From the NCBI GenBank assembly GCA_964577115.1, contig CAZNXJ010000012.1:62001-126000 (forward strand): 64,000 nt of DNA, written 5' to 3'. Source of the DNA: CAZNXJ01 sp964577115. Its GTDB lineage: Bacteria > Planctomycetota > Planctomycetia > Pirellulales > Pirellulaceae. Positions within the stretch are counted from its first letter, which is position 1; each line of letters opens with the position of its first letter. A model generated the notes under the pieces. It searched no databases. It saw nothing but the letters and a program-made list of their open reading frames with translations, and was not told the origin of the DNA. Below are positions 18,441-26,204 of this stretch, piece by piece. Made by a program: the position numbers and the translations under genes.

Positions 18441-19832
18441 CTAGGGCGCTGGGGGGGCGGCGGTGAATACCGGCACCAGCAGGGGTTCCTCGCCCAGACG
18501 CATGTCGTCTCCCAACAGGTCGATATTGCGCAATTCCCAGAAACCGCCGCGCTGCGTGGCGACGAACGGTTCGCCGGTTAGTGGATTGGTCAACGGTTCG
18601 GCCTGATCGCGACCCGTTGCGGCGCGTAGTAACGCGAGCCAGCCGGCGAGTAGCGCTCGATCACAGGCCTGCAGGCGCACGCCCCACTCGACGTCTTTCC
18701 ACAGCAATTCATCGGCGATGGCCGGGAACCGGCTAGATCCTCGACGCTTGTCCAATTCCTGCTGCAATTCGTCGAGCGTCCGGCGGCGCTCGCGGTAATT
18801 GCGTTCTGCTTCATCGGCTACGCGGCGAATCGCTTCCAGGTAGAAAAGCTCATCGCCATCGATGTTCGCCTGCACCTGGGAGGTGAATTGTCCCAAGGCA
18901 CCCGTTCGCCGAAGCTGCTGGACGCGCGTGAACGGCAGCAGTGAGAGTAGTTCGCCGCCGCGCACCATTTCGTACGTGTGCAGAGCAATGGCGCGTTCAC
19001 CCGACCACATCGCTCGCTCGTCCGGCCATTCCGCGTAGTGCTGTTCAAGCACCTCGCAGGCGTGCTCGGCGTCGGCGGGGGTGAACCGATCGTGCCGCAC
19101 GGCGCCCTCGAGCACGCGCAGTGCTTCGCTGCGGAGCCGAACGGCCACGGAGCGCGCAGTCAGGTTTGGCACTTGGGCGAGCCGAGAGGGGAGTTCGAGC
19201 ATTTGCTGCCAGGTATCCAGCGCCGCCACGAGGTCGCGGCTTGCCATTTCCTCCGCCGCGCGAATGCCGAGCAGCCGGTTGAGCACCATTGCGCTTTCGA
19301 GATAGGCATGCTCGGCCAGAACCCCCTGCGAGTACTGGATGCCCGGTTCGAATGCCGGGCGTTCCAGCGCTGCTTCGAAGCGGCGTAGCGGTTCGGCATT
19401 GCGGCGAAGCAAGTCGCGAGCCGCTTCTAAACGCTTCTCGCTCCATTCAAATCGTTCGGCCGGATAGAGTTGATCGAGCGCCTTGCGCAGGGCGCTGAGT
19501 TCCCCGGGAGTAAAGAGAGCTTCGATCACCGGGGCGAGGTTGTCCTGGTCGAGCACCTGCGAACCGTCGGGACGTATCCAGCCACCGGGGCCTTCGGATG
19601 TTCGCCGAGCCGTCAGTTGTTCGGGCAGCGCCTGTTCGGCTTCCAGACGCGTGAGCTCGGCGACGAGCTCCGGCGACTTGCTGGCGCGCGTCGCCTCGAG
19701 CGCCGCGAAACGCTGCGCGTCGCGGCGCAGCTTCTGTTCGCCGTTGTCGGGCGGCGTCCGCCGACACGCGGCCGAGAACAGGCAGACGAGCACGACGGCC
19801 AACATCCTGCTGAGCACGATTCGAACCTCCAT
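18441..19832 (-). CDS. Lipoprotein of unknown function, 463 aa
   Basis: Starts at ATG 19832, giving a lipoprotein signal with Cys23 in FSAAC; a TTG at 19874 would extend it without an SD. The mature protein is almost wholly alpha-helical and charged, with repeated helix pairs (LEAARDLLRRNAEPLRRFEA, ALDTWQQMLELPSRLAQV, DEAERNYRERRRTLDELQQELDKRR). The end reads LTNPLTGEPFVATQRGGFWEL, reminiscent of a pseudopilin-like or substrate-loop ending seen in other planctomycete proteins. No named family recognised. The upstream ClpP-like gene ends 43 bases before this start, so the two probably form an operon. Confidence 0.75.
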   Translation of the reverse strand: MEVRIVLSRMLAVVLVCLFSAACRRTPPDNGEQKLRRDAQRFAALEATRASKSPELVAELTRLEAEQALPEQLTARRTSEGPGGWIRPDGSQVLDQDNLAPVIEALFTPGELSALRKALDQLYPAERFEWSEKRLEAARDLLRRNAEPLRRFEAALERPAFEPGIQYSQGVLAEHAYLESAMVLNRLLGIRAAEEMASRDLVAALDTWQQMLELPSRLAQVPNLTARSVAVRLRSEALRVLEGAVRHDRFTPADAEHACEVLEQHYAEWPDERAMWSGERAIALHTYEMVRGGELLSLLPFTRVQQLRRTGALGQFTSQVQANIDGDELFYLEAIRRVADEAERNYRERRRTLDELQQELDKRRGSSRFPAIADELLWKDVEWGVRLQACDRALLAGWLALLRAATGRDQAEPLTNPLTGEPFVATQRGGFWELRNIDLLGDDMRLGEEPLLVPVFTAAPPAP

Positions 19833-19875
19833 GTTGGCGGGCGGCTCGGGCGGTGGATCGGCCGGGGCCGACAAA

Positions 19876-20454
19876 TTAGCGGCGTGTTTCGGGGCCGCGC
19901 CGCGATCCCCCGGTCCGCCGCGAGCCGGGGGGCTGGACGGGCGCCAAATCCCATAGTTCGGCCAGCCCCGCTTCGGCGAGTTCTCGGCCCCCGATATACC
20001 GCCCTGGACGTATCCATGACGAGATCAGGTCGTACGGAGCACCGAAAAACTTGGCGAGCAGTTGCTCCATGTCCGTCTCCAGCGATTCGAAATGCCGCGC
20101 CCACTCGCGCGCTTCGCTCAGCTGCACATTCTCCTCGGATTGCCAGCGCATGGGATGGAACAGAAGAACGCTGAACGGGGTGACGATGCGCCGTGTGCAC
20201 GCGGCGAACGGCCACAAGGCGGCCGAGGAACATTCGCCGATGACGATCCCCGTGGCATGCAGCTGGCGCATCGCGATCAGCGACATGAGAGCCATCGCGC
20301 AGTAGGCGCTTCCGCCCGGTGAATCGATGTACAGCGTACACTCGCCGCGAGGCGGAACGTCCAGCAATTTTTGCGTGATCTCGGCTTCGTGTTCTCCCAA
20401 ATCGCCCGTCAGCGCTATCTCGATGGGCCCCTCGTCGCTCGCGGCGCGTTTCAT
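19876..20454 (-). CDS. ClpP/crotonase-fold serine protease homologue
   Basis: A 192-residue cytoplasmic protein with the ClpP pattern: LYIDSPGGSAYCAMAL, then GECSSAALWPFAAC with Ser77 at the nucleophile position, and LLFHPM with His100 at the base position. The usual catalytic Asp region (normally RD before the GLxD segment) reads IRPGRYIGGRELAEAGLAELWD, so the acid is not evident. It is also shorter than housekeeping ClpP in the head region and has a basic C-terminal tail. It may be a specialised or regulatory ClpP paralogue. It is divergent from the zinc-ribbon/GYF gene. Confidence 0.82.
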   Translation of the reverse strand: MKRAASDEGPIEIALTGDLGEHEAEITQKLLDVPPRGECTLYIDSPGGSAYCAMALMSLIAMRQLHATGIVIGECSSAALWPFAACTRRIVTPFSVLLFHPMRWQSEENVQLSEAREWARHFESLETDMEQLLAKFFGAPYDLISSWIRPGRYIGGRELAEAGLAELWDLAPVQPPGSRRTGGSRRGPETRR

Positions 20455-20504
20455 TCTCGGTGTTTTCTCTCGTTCGATGGATTCTGCTCGGACGGCTCAA
20501 ATTG

Positions 20505-20532
20505 TTTGCAGGTAGGTTTGCGGCATTATAAT
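20505..20532 (+). promoter_or_regulatory. Sigma-70-type promoter upstream of the zinc-ribbon/GYF gene
   Basis: TTTGCA (20505-20510) and a perfect TATAAT (20527-20532) are separated by 16 bases in the gap between divergent genes. Predicted transcription start is near 20540, giving a leader of about 75 bases before ATG 20616. Confidence 0.55.
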
Positions 20533-20615
20533 GGAACTAGTGCGGCAAGTATCTGCGAGTTACCCGGAGGTGTCTCGCAGCCGCGATCTCCCTTCTGCCC
20601 GCAACCTGCCGGTCC

Positions 20616-21578
20616 ATGGGTATTCGCTTCCAGTGTCCGAACTGCCAGGGACGGCTGCACGTCAAGGCGTTTCTCGCCGGCAAACAGGGGGTTTGCCCGA
20701 AATGCCGCGGACCGGTCTTGATCCCTCACGAGGATGAGGGGGAGCAGAACAGTCCCGCCGCGGGCACTGCGCCGGATTTCCCCGGTTTCCTGCCGCGCTG
20801 CCAGACCACACTGATAGCCGAGCCGCGCCGCATTGTGCGGCCCACCGGCGGCGCTCCTTCCCGCACCACCCCTCCCGTCGGCGAAACCGGTACACGAACG
20901 GCAAAGAACGCCGCGAACCCCAAGCCGGTCCCAACTCAGCTGCGGCCCACAAAGGGCCCCGCTGACATTCCGACCACTTCGGCGGCGGCGCCTGAGGCTC
21001 GCGCGTCACGACCGTCCGTGCCGTCGGATGGCGTCCTGCCGTGGGACGAACAGCCGGATGCCGTTTGGTATGTACGGCCACCAAGCGGCGGGCAGTACGG
21101 CCCCGCTCAGGGAAGCGTCCTGAAACGCTGGGTCGCCGAGGGGCGAGTTAGCGCGGACGCGTATGTCTGGCGCGAGGGATGGGGTGACTGGCGGCTCGCC
21201 GCCGACGTCTTGCCGCTCGCAGCCGCAAGTCCCCCGGCCGTTGTCCCCAGCCCCACGGCGATCGCCGAGCCGCCCGTAGCGCATGGCACCCCAATGCCGC
21301 AACCTGCTCCCTCGCCCGTGAGCGTTCCCGCGGCGGCTCCTGTGGCGGTGAGTCCTGTGGCGAGCCCCGTAAGCATTGCGCCAGCTCCCTCCGCAGCGGG
21401 GACGGACGCGATGGATGCCACGGGGGGCCGCACTGCTTTGGCCATTGCAGCCGAACAGCGATATCTGCGGCGCCGTCGCAGTCGTCAAGGACTTTGGACC
21501 ATGGCCGTCGTCACACTCACCGTGACGGCGATTGGCTTGCTCGCCGTGCTGATCTACGTCCTTCAAAACGGCTCCTGA
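20616..21578 (+). CDS. Zinc-ribbon / GYF_2 domain membrane-anchored protein
   Basis: A 320-residue protein. Residues 7-32 hold two CPxC knuckles (CPNCQG and CPKCRG), a zinc ribbon preceded by the planctomycete-typical MGIRF. A Pro/Ala/Thr linker follows, then a GYF_2-like domain near residues 150-200 (WYVRPPSGGQYGPAQGSVLKRWVAEGRV, DAYVWREGWGDWRLAADV). A second Pro/Ser/Ala linker leads to a basic patch (RRRRSRQG) and one C-terminal transmembrane helix. GYF domains bind proline-rich peptides. The likely picture is a tail-anchored protein with a cytoplasmic zinc ribbon and peptide-binding module; the partner is unknown. Confidence 0.85.
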   Translation: MGIRFQCPNCQGRLHVKAFLAGKQGVCPKCRGPVLIPHEDEGEQNSPAAGTAPDFPGFLPRCQTTLIAEPRRIVRPTGGAPSRTTPPVGETGTRTAKNAANPKPVPTQLRPTKGPADIPTTSAAAPEARASRPSVPSDGVLPWDEQPDAVWYVRPPSGGQYGPAQGSVLKRWVAEGRVSADAYVWREGWGDWRLAADVLPLAAASPPAVVPSPTAIAEPPVAHGTPMPQPAPSPVSVPAAAPVAVSPVASPVSIAPAPSAAGTDAMDATGGRTALAIAAEQRYLRRRRSRQGLWTMAVVTLTVTAIGLLAVLIYVLQNGS

Positions 21579-21697
21579 CCAGCTGTGTCTTCTCAGCCGT
21601 TGCTCGGACGCTCGGATTCGCTCGACGGTTTCACCCGTATCGGCGGGCAGCTAAACTGCACGCAGTCCGTGTTCAAAGGTTCTAGAAGGGGATTCGT

Positions 21698-22306
21698 ATG
21701 ACAAATCGGTTTTGGGGATGGTCTGTTCGCAGCAGCCTCGCCGGCGCAGCGATGTTGGCTCTCGTCCTGCTCGGTACATCCCGGCCGGCTGCGAGCGACG
21801 AGGCAGCAGAGAAAGCGCGCACCATCGCGCTTTCGCGTGGCCGGATGGAACTCACTGCGCCCAAGAGCTGGGAACGCCGGCAGCCACAGACGCGGATCGT
21901 CGAATACGAATTTGCAGCCAAGCCCGTCGAGGGTGACAAGGACGAAGCGCGGATCACCATCATGGGAGCCGGTGGAGGCGTCGAGGCCAATATCGAGCGT
22001 TGGATTGGTCAGTTCGAACAGCCGGATGGGACGTCGAGCAAAGAGAAGACGAAGGTCGACAAGCGGAAAATCGGCGACGTCGAGGTGCACACAGTCAGCA
22101 TTACCGGCACGTACAAGGATCGGCCGGGCGGCGGACCTTTCACGAATACGCCGGTCGTCAAGCGTGAGAACTACCGGATGCTCGGCGCTATCCTCGTTAC
22201 CGAAAACATGGGGCACTATTACATCAAAATGTATGGCCCGAAGAACACAGTTGACGCCCAGGAAAAGGCGTTCCAAGAGATGGTGGAATCCCTGAAAGTG
22301 AAATAG
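21698..22306 (+). CDS. Exported hypothetical protein, 202 aa
   Basis: The start at ATG 21698 follows AAGGGG. A signal peptide (residues ~1-33, ending near PAASD) is followed by one compact domain: IALSRGRMELTAPKSWERR, RIVEYEFAAKP, EARITIMGAGGGVEANIERWIGQF, VEVHTVSITGTYKD, and a helical end AFQEMVESLKVK. This looks like the small beta-sandwich/alpha proteins frequent in Pirellulales exoproteomes, but I cannot name a family. It follows the zinc-ribbon/GYF gene by 120 bases and ends with its own terminator. Confidence 0.8.
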   Translation: MTNRFWGWSVRSSLAGAAMLALVLLGTSRPAASDEAAEKARTIALSRGRMELTAPKSWERRQPQTRIVEYEFAAKPVEGDKDEARITIMGAGGGVEANIERWIGQFEQPDGTSSKEKTKVDKRKIGDVEVHTVSITGTYKDRPGGGPFTNTPVVKRENYRMLGAILVTENMGHYYIKMYGPKNTVDAQEKAFQEMVESLKVK

Positions 22307-22345
22307 TTTTCCGCGGAATCTGCGGATTGTTTGCGATCTTCCGGC

Positions 22346-22386
22346 GCGGCGGCCAGGACCGAAGGGGACCTGACCGCCGCGTTTTT
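22346..22386 (+). terminator. Rho-independent terminator after the 202-aa exported protein gene
   Basis: GCGGCGG (22346-22352) pairs with CCGCCGC (22374-22380), extended after a C/A mismatch by CAGG with CCTG, and is followed by GTTTTT. It lies 40 bases after the stop codon. Confidence 0.8.
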
Positions 22387-22405
22387 CGTTTCCGCAGGCC
22401 GGGCC

Positions 22406-22411
22406 TATACT
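22406..22411 (+). promoter_or_regulatory. Candidate -10 box of the KAP-like NTPase gene
   Basis: TATACT stands 35 bases before ATG 22446 and just after the terminator above. At 17 bases upstream only a weak TTTTCG is found as a -35. Confidence 0.3.
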
Positions 22412-22445
22412 TCTCCGGATCAATTTTCCGAGTGAGGATCGCCCG

Positions 22446-23954
22446 ATGAAAGTCAGCCAGTTCTTGCAACATCATGGCGTTGCGCGGAATCCTTTTGCGG
22501 AGGAAGACGCGCAGACCGATCCGGTGTTCAAAGAGTTCTGTATCGAAAGCACGTATCATCCGGCCTGGGATAAGGTGTACGGGGATCCACGCGAGCCGGC
22601 GACTTCCATCGTCTTCGGCGAAAAAGGGGCCGGGAAAACGGCCATGCGGCTACAGATCGAAGAGCATCTGCGCCGTTACAACGCCGAAATGCCCGAACAG
22701 CGGCTGTACGTTCTCAAGTACGATGACTTCAACCCCTTTTTGGATCGTTTTCGCAGCCGCCTGGCCAAACGGCGTCAGCGAGCCGACCGGACGCTGAGCC
22801 AGTGGAAGCTGTGGGATCACATGGATGCGATCCTGGCGGTTGGAGTGACCAGCCTGCTTGACGAGCTTCTCGAAACACGTACGGCGCAAGCATCGGCGAA
22901 TCACATCGAACCGGAGCGGATCTCACGCTTGGACCGCCATCAGGCGCGCGATCTGTTGCTGCTCGCCGCCTACTACGACCAGTCGACAGCGGAAACATTT
23001 CGCGGGCGCTTCCGACGGCTGAGAAAACGCCTGAAGTTCCGCTCGTTCCGCGCCAGCTGGGATTTCGCGCTCGGGATCGTCGGGTCGCTGGCCGCAGTCG
23101 TGCTGCTGGGCTGGTTGACGACGAGCTACCCGGAGACGTGGCGTTCGCCGCGGGGCATTGGAGCACTCGTCGCACTGGCGGTGCTCGCCTGGCTGCCCTA
23201 CGCGGTGCGCTGGCTGTGCCGCACTTGGCAGGCGTACTCGGTCGTCCGCAGCGTGCGTACCGGCAATCGCGTCATCGGCACCCTGCGCCACGCGCTGATG
23301 TATTTCAGTGGCGCCGAGCTGGCGGGGCAGCCATGTCCCAACAAGGAGAGCACCGACGACCGCTACGAGCTGCTGCTGAAGTTCCAAGGCGTTTTGAATT
23401 CGCTCGGCTATCGCGGCCTGATCGTGCTCGTGGATCGCGTGGATGAACCCCATCTGATCAACGGTTCTGCCGAGCTCATGAAGATGCTGATCTGGCCGAT
23501 GCTCGACAACAAGTTCCTCAAGCATCCCGGGCTTGGATTGAAAATGATGCTGCCGCTGGAACTGACACGCTATGTCGAAAACGAAGAACGCGAGTTCTTT
23601 CAGCGATCGCGGCTCGACAAGCAGAATGTCATTGCGGCCTTCGAGTGGACGGGCGAGGCGCTGTATGACGTGACCAACGCTCGGATCCGAGCCTGCGCAG
23701 AACCGGGAGCCAACCCGTCGCTCAGGGATTTTTTCGACGACTCGATCAGCGAACAGCGCTTGATTGAGGCCCTGCGTTCACTGCGTACACCAAGGCGGCT
23801 GTTCAAGTTCATGTATCAACTGCTGACCGAGCACTGCAACGCCTATACGGATCAGCAGCCGGCGTGGAAGATCGACGCGCGAACCTTCGACGCGACGCTT
23901 TCGGCCTACTTGCGCCATCAGGAAGCTTACGACCGGGGGCTCGGCGCGATGTAA
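22446..23954 (+). CDS. KAP-like membrane-inserted P-loop NTPase
   Basis: A 502-residue protein. GAGGA precedes ATG 22446. The Walker A is FGEKGAGKT (residues 57-65) and a Walker B-like strand is GLIVLVDRVDE (Asp330). Between them, residues ~205-228 and ~236-258 form two hydrophobic helices, so the NTPase domain is interrupted by a membrane hairpin. That arrangement is the hallmark of the KAP family (Kidins220/PifA). The N-terminal segment FLQHHGVARNPFAEEDAQTDPVF recalls ExeA/STAND-type ATPases. The C-terminal part is helical (RTPRRLFKFMYQLLTEH). KAP proteins organise membrane complexes, and PifA excludes phage T7. The role here is unknown; it stands alone between terminators. Confidence 0.8.
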   Translation: MKVSQFLQHHGVARNPFAEEDAQTDPVFKEFCIESTYHPAWDKVYGDPREPATSIVFGEKGAGKTAMRLQIEEHLRRYNAEMPEQRLYVLKYDDFNPFLDRFRSRLAKRRQRADRTLSQWKLWDHMDAILAVGVTSLLDELLETRTAQASANHIEPERISRLDRHQARDLLLLAAYYDQSTAETFRGRFRRLRKRLKFRSFRASWDFALGIVGSLAAVVLLGWLTTSYPETWRSPRGIGALVALAVLAWLPYAVRWLCRTWQAYSVVRSVRTGNRVIGTLRHALMYFSGAELAGQPCPNKESTDDRYELLLKFQGVLNSLGYRGLIVLVDRVDEPHLINGSAELMKMLIWPMLDNKFLKHPGLGLKMMLPLELTRYVENEEREFFQRSRLDKQNVIAAFEWTGEALYDVTNARIRACAEPGANPSLRDFFDDSISEQRLIEALRSLRTPRRLFKFMYQLLTEHCNAYTDQQPAWKIDARTFDATLSAYLRHQEAYDRGLGAM

Positions 23955-24077
23955 GCCACGCGCGTTCCAACTCGGAACCCCTTTACTCAATCAGCCTTCT
24001 CGTCCGGCCTTGACGGGTTGCGAGTGAATTGCGAGACTTCGCGCCGATCGGAGTATTCTTGACCCAGGGAGGGGAAT

Positions 24078-24854
24078 ATGTCGCGCCATCATTGGATCTT
24101 GCTCGTCGCGATCGCTATCGCGGCAGCCGGTTGTAACCGTTCGTCCGACACCGCGGCGCCGGTCGCTGAGGCCGCCGAGGCAAACGAGACGCACACGCAT
24201 CACGATGATCACGAGCAGGTTCAAGACCATGACCACGACCATGACCACGACCACGTGGCTCAGGCGTCTCTGACGGCCGGCGGCGCGGCGGTGCCACCGG
24301 CCGGGGCGAGCCGCGAGAGCGCGGGCGGCAGCCGTTATGGCGCGTTGCCGCCGGAGGTGAGCCCTTCGTCGCCGGCGCTGGAACCCGATGCACCGCCGGA
24401 TGTTGTGGTCAAGGAGTTTCTCGCGGCTACGCGCGATGGGAACGATCAGCTCGCCGCCCGCCTGCTCTCCGACAAGGCGCTCGCCGAAACCACGCGCATG
24501 GGTCTAGCCGTGAAACCGCCGGGAACGCCGACCATGACGTACGAGGTTCAGGACGTCGAATACCCGGCGGATACGGAGAACGGAGCGTACGTCCACAGCC
24601 GCTGGACCGAACGGTTCGGGGATTCGGACGAAAGCTATCGAATTTCTTGGATTTTGCGCCGCCAGTCGGATGGCTGGCGCATTGTCGGTATGGCGGCGGA
24701 ATTGTCGGATACCGAGCCGCCCTATCTTCTGAACTTTGAAGATCCGCGCGAGCTGTACGAGCAGCTTCACGAGTCGGGCGAGTCGCTGGCGGCGCCGCAG
24801 TCCCCGGACGATGTGCCGCGTACCGCCGCCGCTCCCCCCGCACCTCTTCGCTAA
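24078..24854 (+). CDS. His/Asp-rich lipoprotein with NTF2-like C-terminal domain
   Basis: A 258-residue lipoprotein starting after a strong SD (GGGAGGGG) with lipobox IAAAGC (Cys19). Residues ~38-60 are a metal-binding-type run of alternating His and Asp (THHDDHEQVQDHDHDHDH), encoded by repeated GACCAC/GACCAT units. A Pro/Ala/Ser linker is followed by an NTF2/SnoaL-like domain from ~108 (VVVKEFLAATRDGNDQLAARLLS to WILRRQSDGWRIVGMA). The NTF2-like part with this DPRELYEQLHE tail is seen in other planctomycete envelope proteins. Binding of Zn, Ni or Cu by the His run is an inference. Confidence 0.82.
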   Translation: MSRHHWILLVAIAIAAAGCNRSSDTAAPVAEAAEANETHTHHDDHEQVQDHDHDHDHDHVAQASLTAGGAAVPPAGASRESAGGSRYGALPPEVSPSSPALEPDAPPDVVVKEFLAATRDGNDQLAARLLSDKALAETTRMGLAVKPPGTPTMTYEVQDVEYPADTENGAYVHSRWTERFGDSDESYRISWILRRQSDGWRIVGMAAELSDTEPPYLLNFEDPRELYEQLHESGESLAAPQSPDDVPRTAAAPPAPLR

Positions 24855-24961
24855 ACTCCTGCTCGGCCGACATATACAGCATTTCCTACACGCTCCTGGC
24901 GGCCGTTGGCCCGGGCCCACCTCTGGAGGATTCGGGCAGGTGGAGTCGCAAGGACTGTATG

Positions 24962-24992
24962 GGCCCTCGACGATTGGCGAGGGCCTTTTTTT
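24962..24992 (+). terminator. Strong Rho-independent terminator
   Basis: GGCCCTCG (24962-24969) and CGAGGGCC (24978-24985) form an 8-bp stem with loop ACGATTGG, followed by seven T. It ends the transcript of the His/Asp-rich lipoprotein gene about 110 bases after its stop. Confidence 0.88.
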
Positions 24993-25319
24993 ATGCGCGC
25001 CCGAGTGGCAATCGCGATGGACGGGCTATTGTTTTCGTAAGGTCGAGCCGTTAATCTCTGGCCATATATCCTAGTTAACGCAGACCTCCGCGTCGGCTTG
25101 ACAGCGTGGTTCTCCATGTTAACTTAACGGCCAAACCTGTCTCGAGGGAAAAGTCTACTTGACCGGCAAAGTTTGCGCAAACAGGGAATAAGATTCGCAG
25201 GCCACGCTGGTCGCAAGAGGCCATCGAGGGGGAGTCGGTTGCATTGGCGACCGGCGTATTCGCACGTTTGGAACGAGTCGGCTAAAGGTTCTTTGAAAGA
25301 GTTTGGGGAGGAGTTGCAG
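24993..25319. other. Leader/promoter region of the CHG-repeat protein gene
   Basis: No gene is visible. The stretch holds a promoter candidate (25098-25125), a 12-bp perfect palindrome GTTTGCGCAAAC (25171-25182) preceded by CCGGCAAA (25163-25170), and a strong SD (GGGGAGGAG) before ATG 25320. A frame starting at 25173 runs into the gene but codes for atypical residues before the signal peptide. Confidence 0.5.
25098..25125 (+). promoter_or_regulatory. Promoter candidate for the CHG-repeat protein gene
   Basis: A perfect TTGACA (25098-25103) is followed after 16 bases by TAACTT (25120-25125), a partial -10. The predicted leader is about 190 bases long and includes the palindrome at 25171. Confidence 0.4.
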
Positions 25320-25814
25320 ATGAATCGATTTGTCTTGTGCGGGGTCGCAGCTTTCTTTGCGATCGTCGGCCTGGCACTGCTGGGCGCCGACAACAAGGTT
25401 GTGGCCGGTCACGGCTGCCACGGCTGCGTCGGCATTGGATGTGATGGTGGTCACCACTGCGGTGGCGGCGCCTGCTTCGGTGGTCACCATGGCCGCGCTC
25501 GTTGCCATGGTGGTTTGCTCCAGCGCCATCGTTGCCATGGCCGTACCCGTTGCCATGGTGGTTTGTTCCAGCGTCATCGTTGCCACGGCGCTGCCTGCCA
25601 CGGCGCGGCCGACTGCTGCGGCGTTGTCGTTGATGCGTGCGGCTGCCACGGCGGCGGCGTGATCCAGAAGGGCAAGGGTTACGAGGACGCGGCTCCTGAG
25701 TACGCTCCGGAAGGTCCCGCCCCGGAAGCTCCGGTTCCCGACGCTCCGGAAGCCCCGGAAGCTCCGCAGGCCAGCGCGGCTCCTGTTTTCCAGGGGCTTG
25801 CGTTCCGCAGCTAG
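25320..25814 (+). CDS. Exported His/Cys/Gly-repeat protein (CHG repeats)
   Basis: A 164-residue protein beginning at ATG 25320 with a signal peptide (MNRFVLCGVAAFFAIVGLALLGA). The mature N-terminal half is His/Cys/Gly-rich: HGCHGCVGIGCDGGHHCGGG, then a 16-residue unit RCHGGLLQRHRCHGRT repeated almost exactly (48 bp at DNA level), then ACHGAADCC and GCHGGGVIQKGKGY. The C-terminal third is a Pro/Ala/Glu tail (APEAPVPDAPEAPEAPQ). It shares GLLQR and the terminal IQK with the Cys-rich protein at 12.3 kb. Metal binding or disulfide cross-linking in the envelope is plausible but unproven. Confidence 0.85.
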   Translation: MNRFVLCGVAAFFAIVGLALLGADNKVVAGHGCHGCVGIGCDGGHHCGGGACFGGHHGRARCHGGLLQRHRCHGRTRCHGGLFQRHRCHGAACHGAADCCGVVVDACGCHGGGVIQKGKGYEDAAPEYAPEGPAPEAPVPDAPEAPEAPQASAAPVFQGLAFRS

Positions 25815-25895
25815 TTCTCGTGCGGCGTGAACATTCCGCCGAACGAATGCCGAGCTTTGCCCTGTTAAGCTTCGGCGCCCTAGGTTTCATCAGAG

Positions 25896-25927
25896 AGGCC
25901 GGACTGATTTGGTCCGGCCTTTCTTGT
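25896..25927 (+). terminator. Rho-independent terminator after the CHG-repeat protein gene
   Basis: AGGCCGGAC (25896-25904) pairs perfectly with GTCCGGCCT (25912-25920) around loop TGATTTG, followed by TTCTTGTTT. Confidence 0.87.
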
Positions 25928-26204
25928 TTGGTACCGAGATGATTTCACGGCGCACGCCGCACCTGCCGCAGGGCGGCTTCGCCGTGAATCGGTCATCGCA
26001 TGGCCTTCTTGATCCTCGTCCCCGAAGATGCCGTACAGAGAAGGCCTTCGCCGCGCCCATGCGCGCGCATTGCGCGGCTTACTCGGGCGCGCCGCCGAAC
26101 CCTGCAGACGCCTTCGCTCGATTGCCGAAGGAGGATGTGCTGCTTAGCACGGGCACGGTGTGCACGCGAGCTATCCGTTCGTGCCGAAGAATCGAGAACT
26201 CGGG
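25928..26204. other. Intergenic region before the HTTM operon
   Basis: Together with the terminator this makes a ~390-base gap. It contains short GC palindromes (GCGCGCATTGCGCGG region) and no convincing frame; a 72-residue minus frame here has Arg/Ser-rich shadow composition. Confidence 0.4.
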
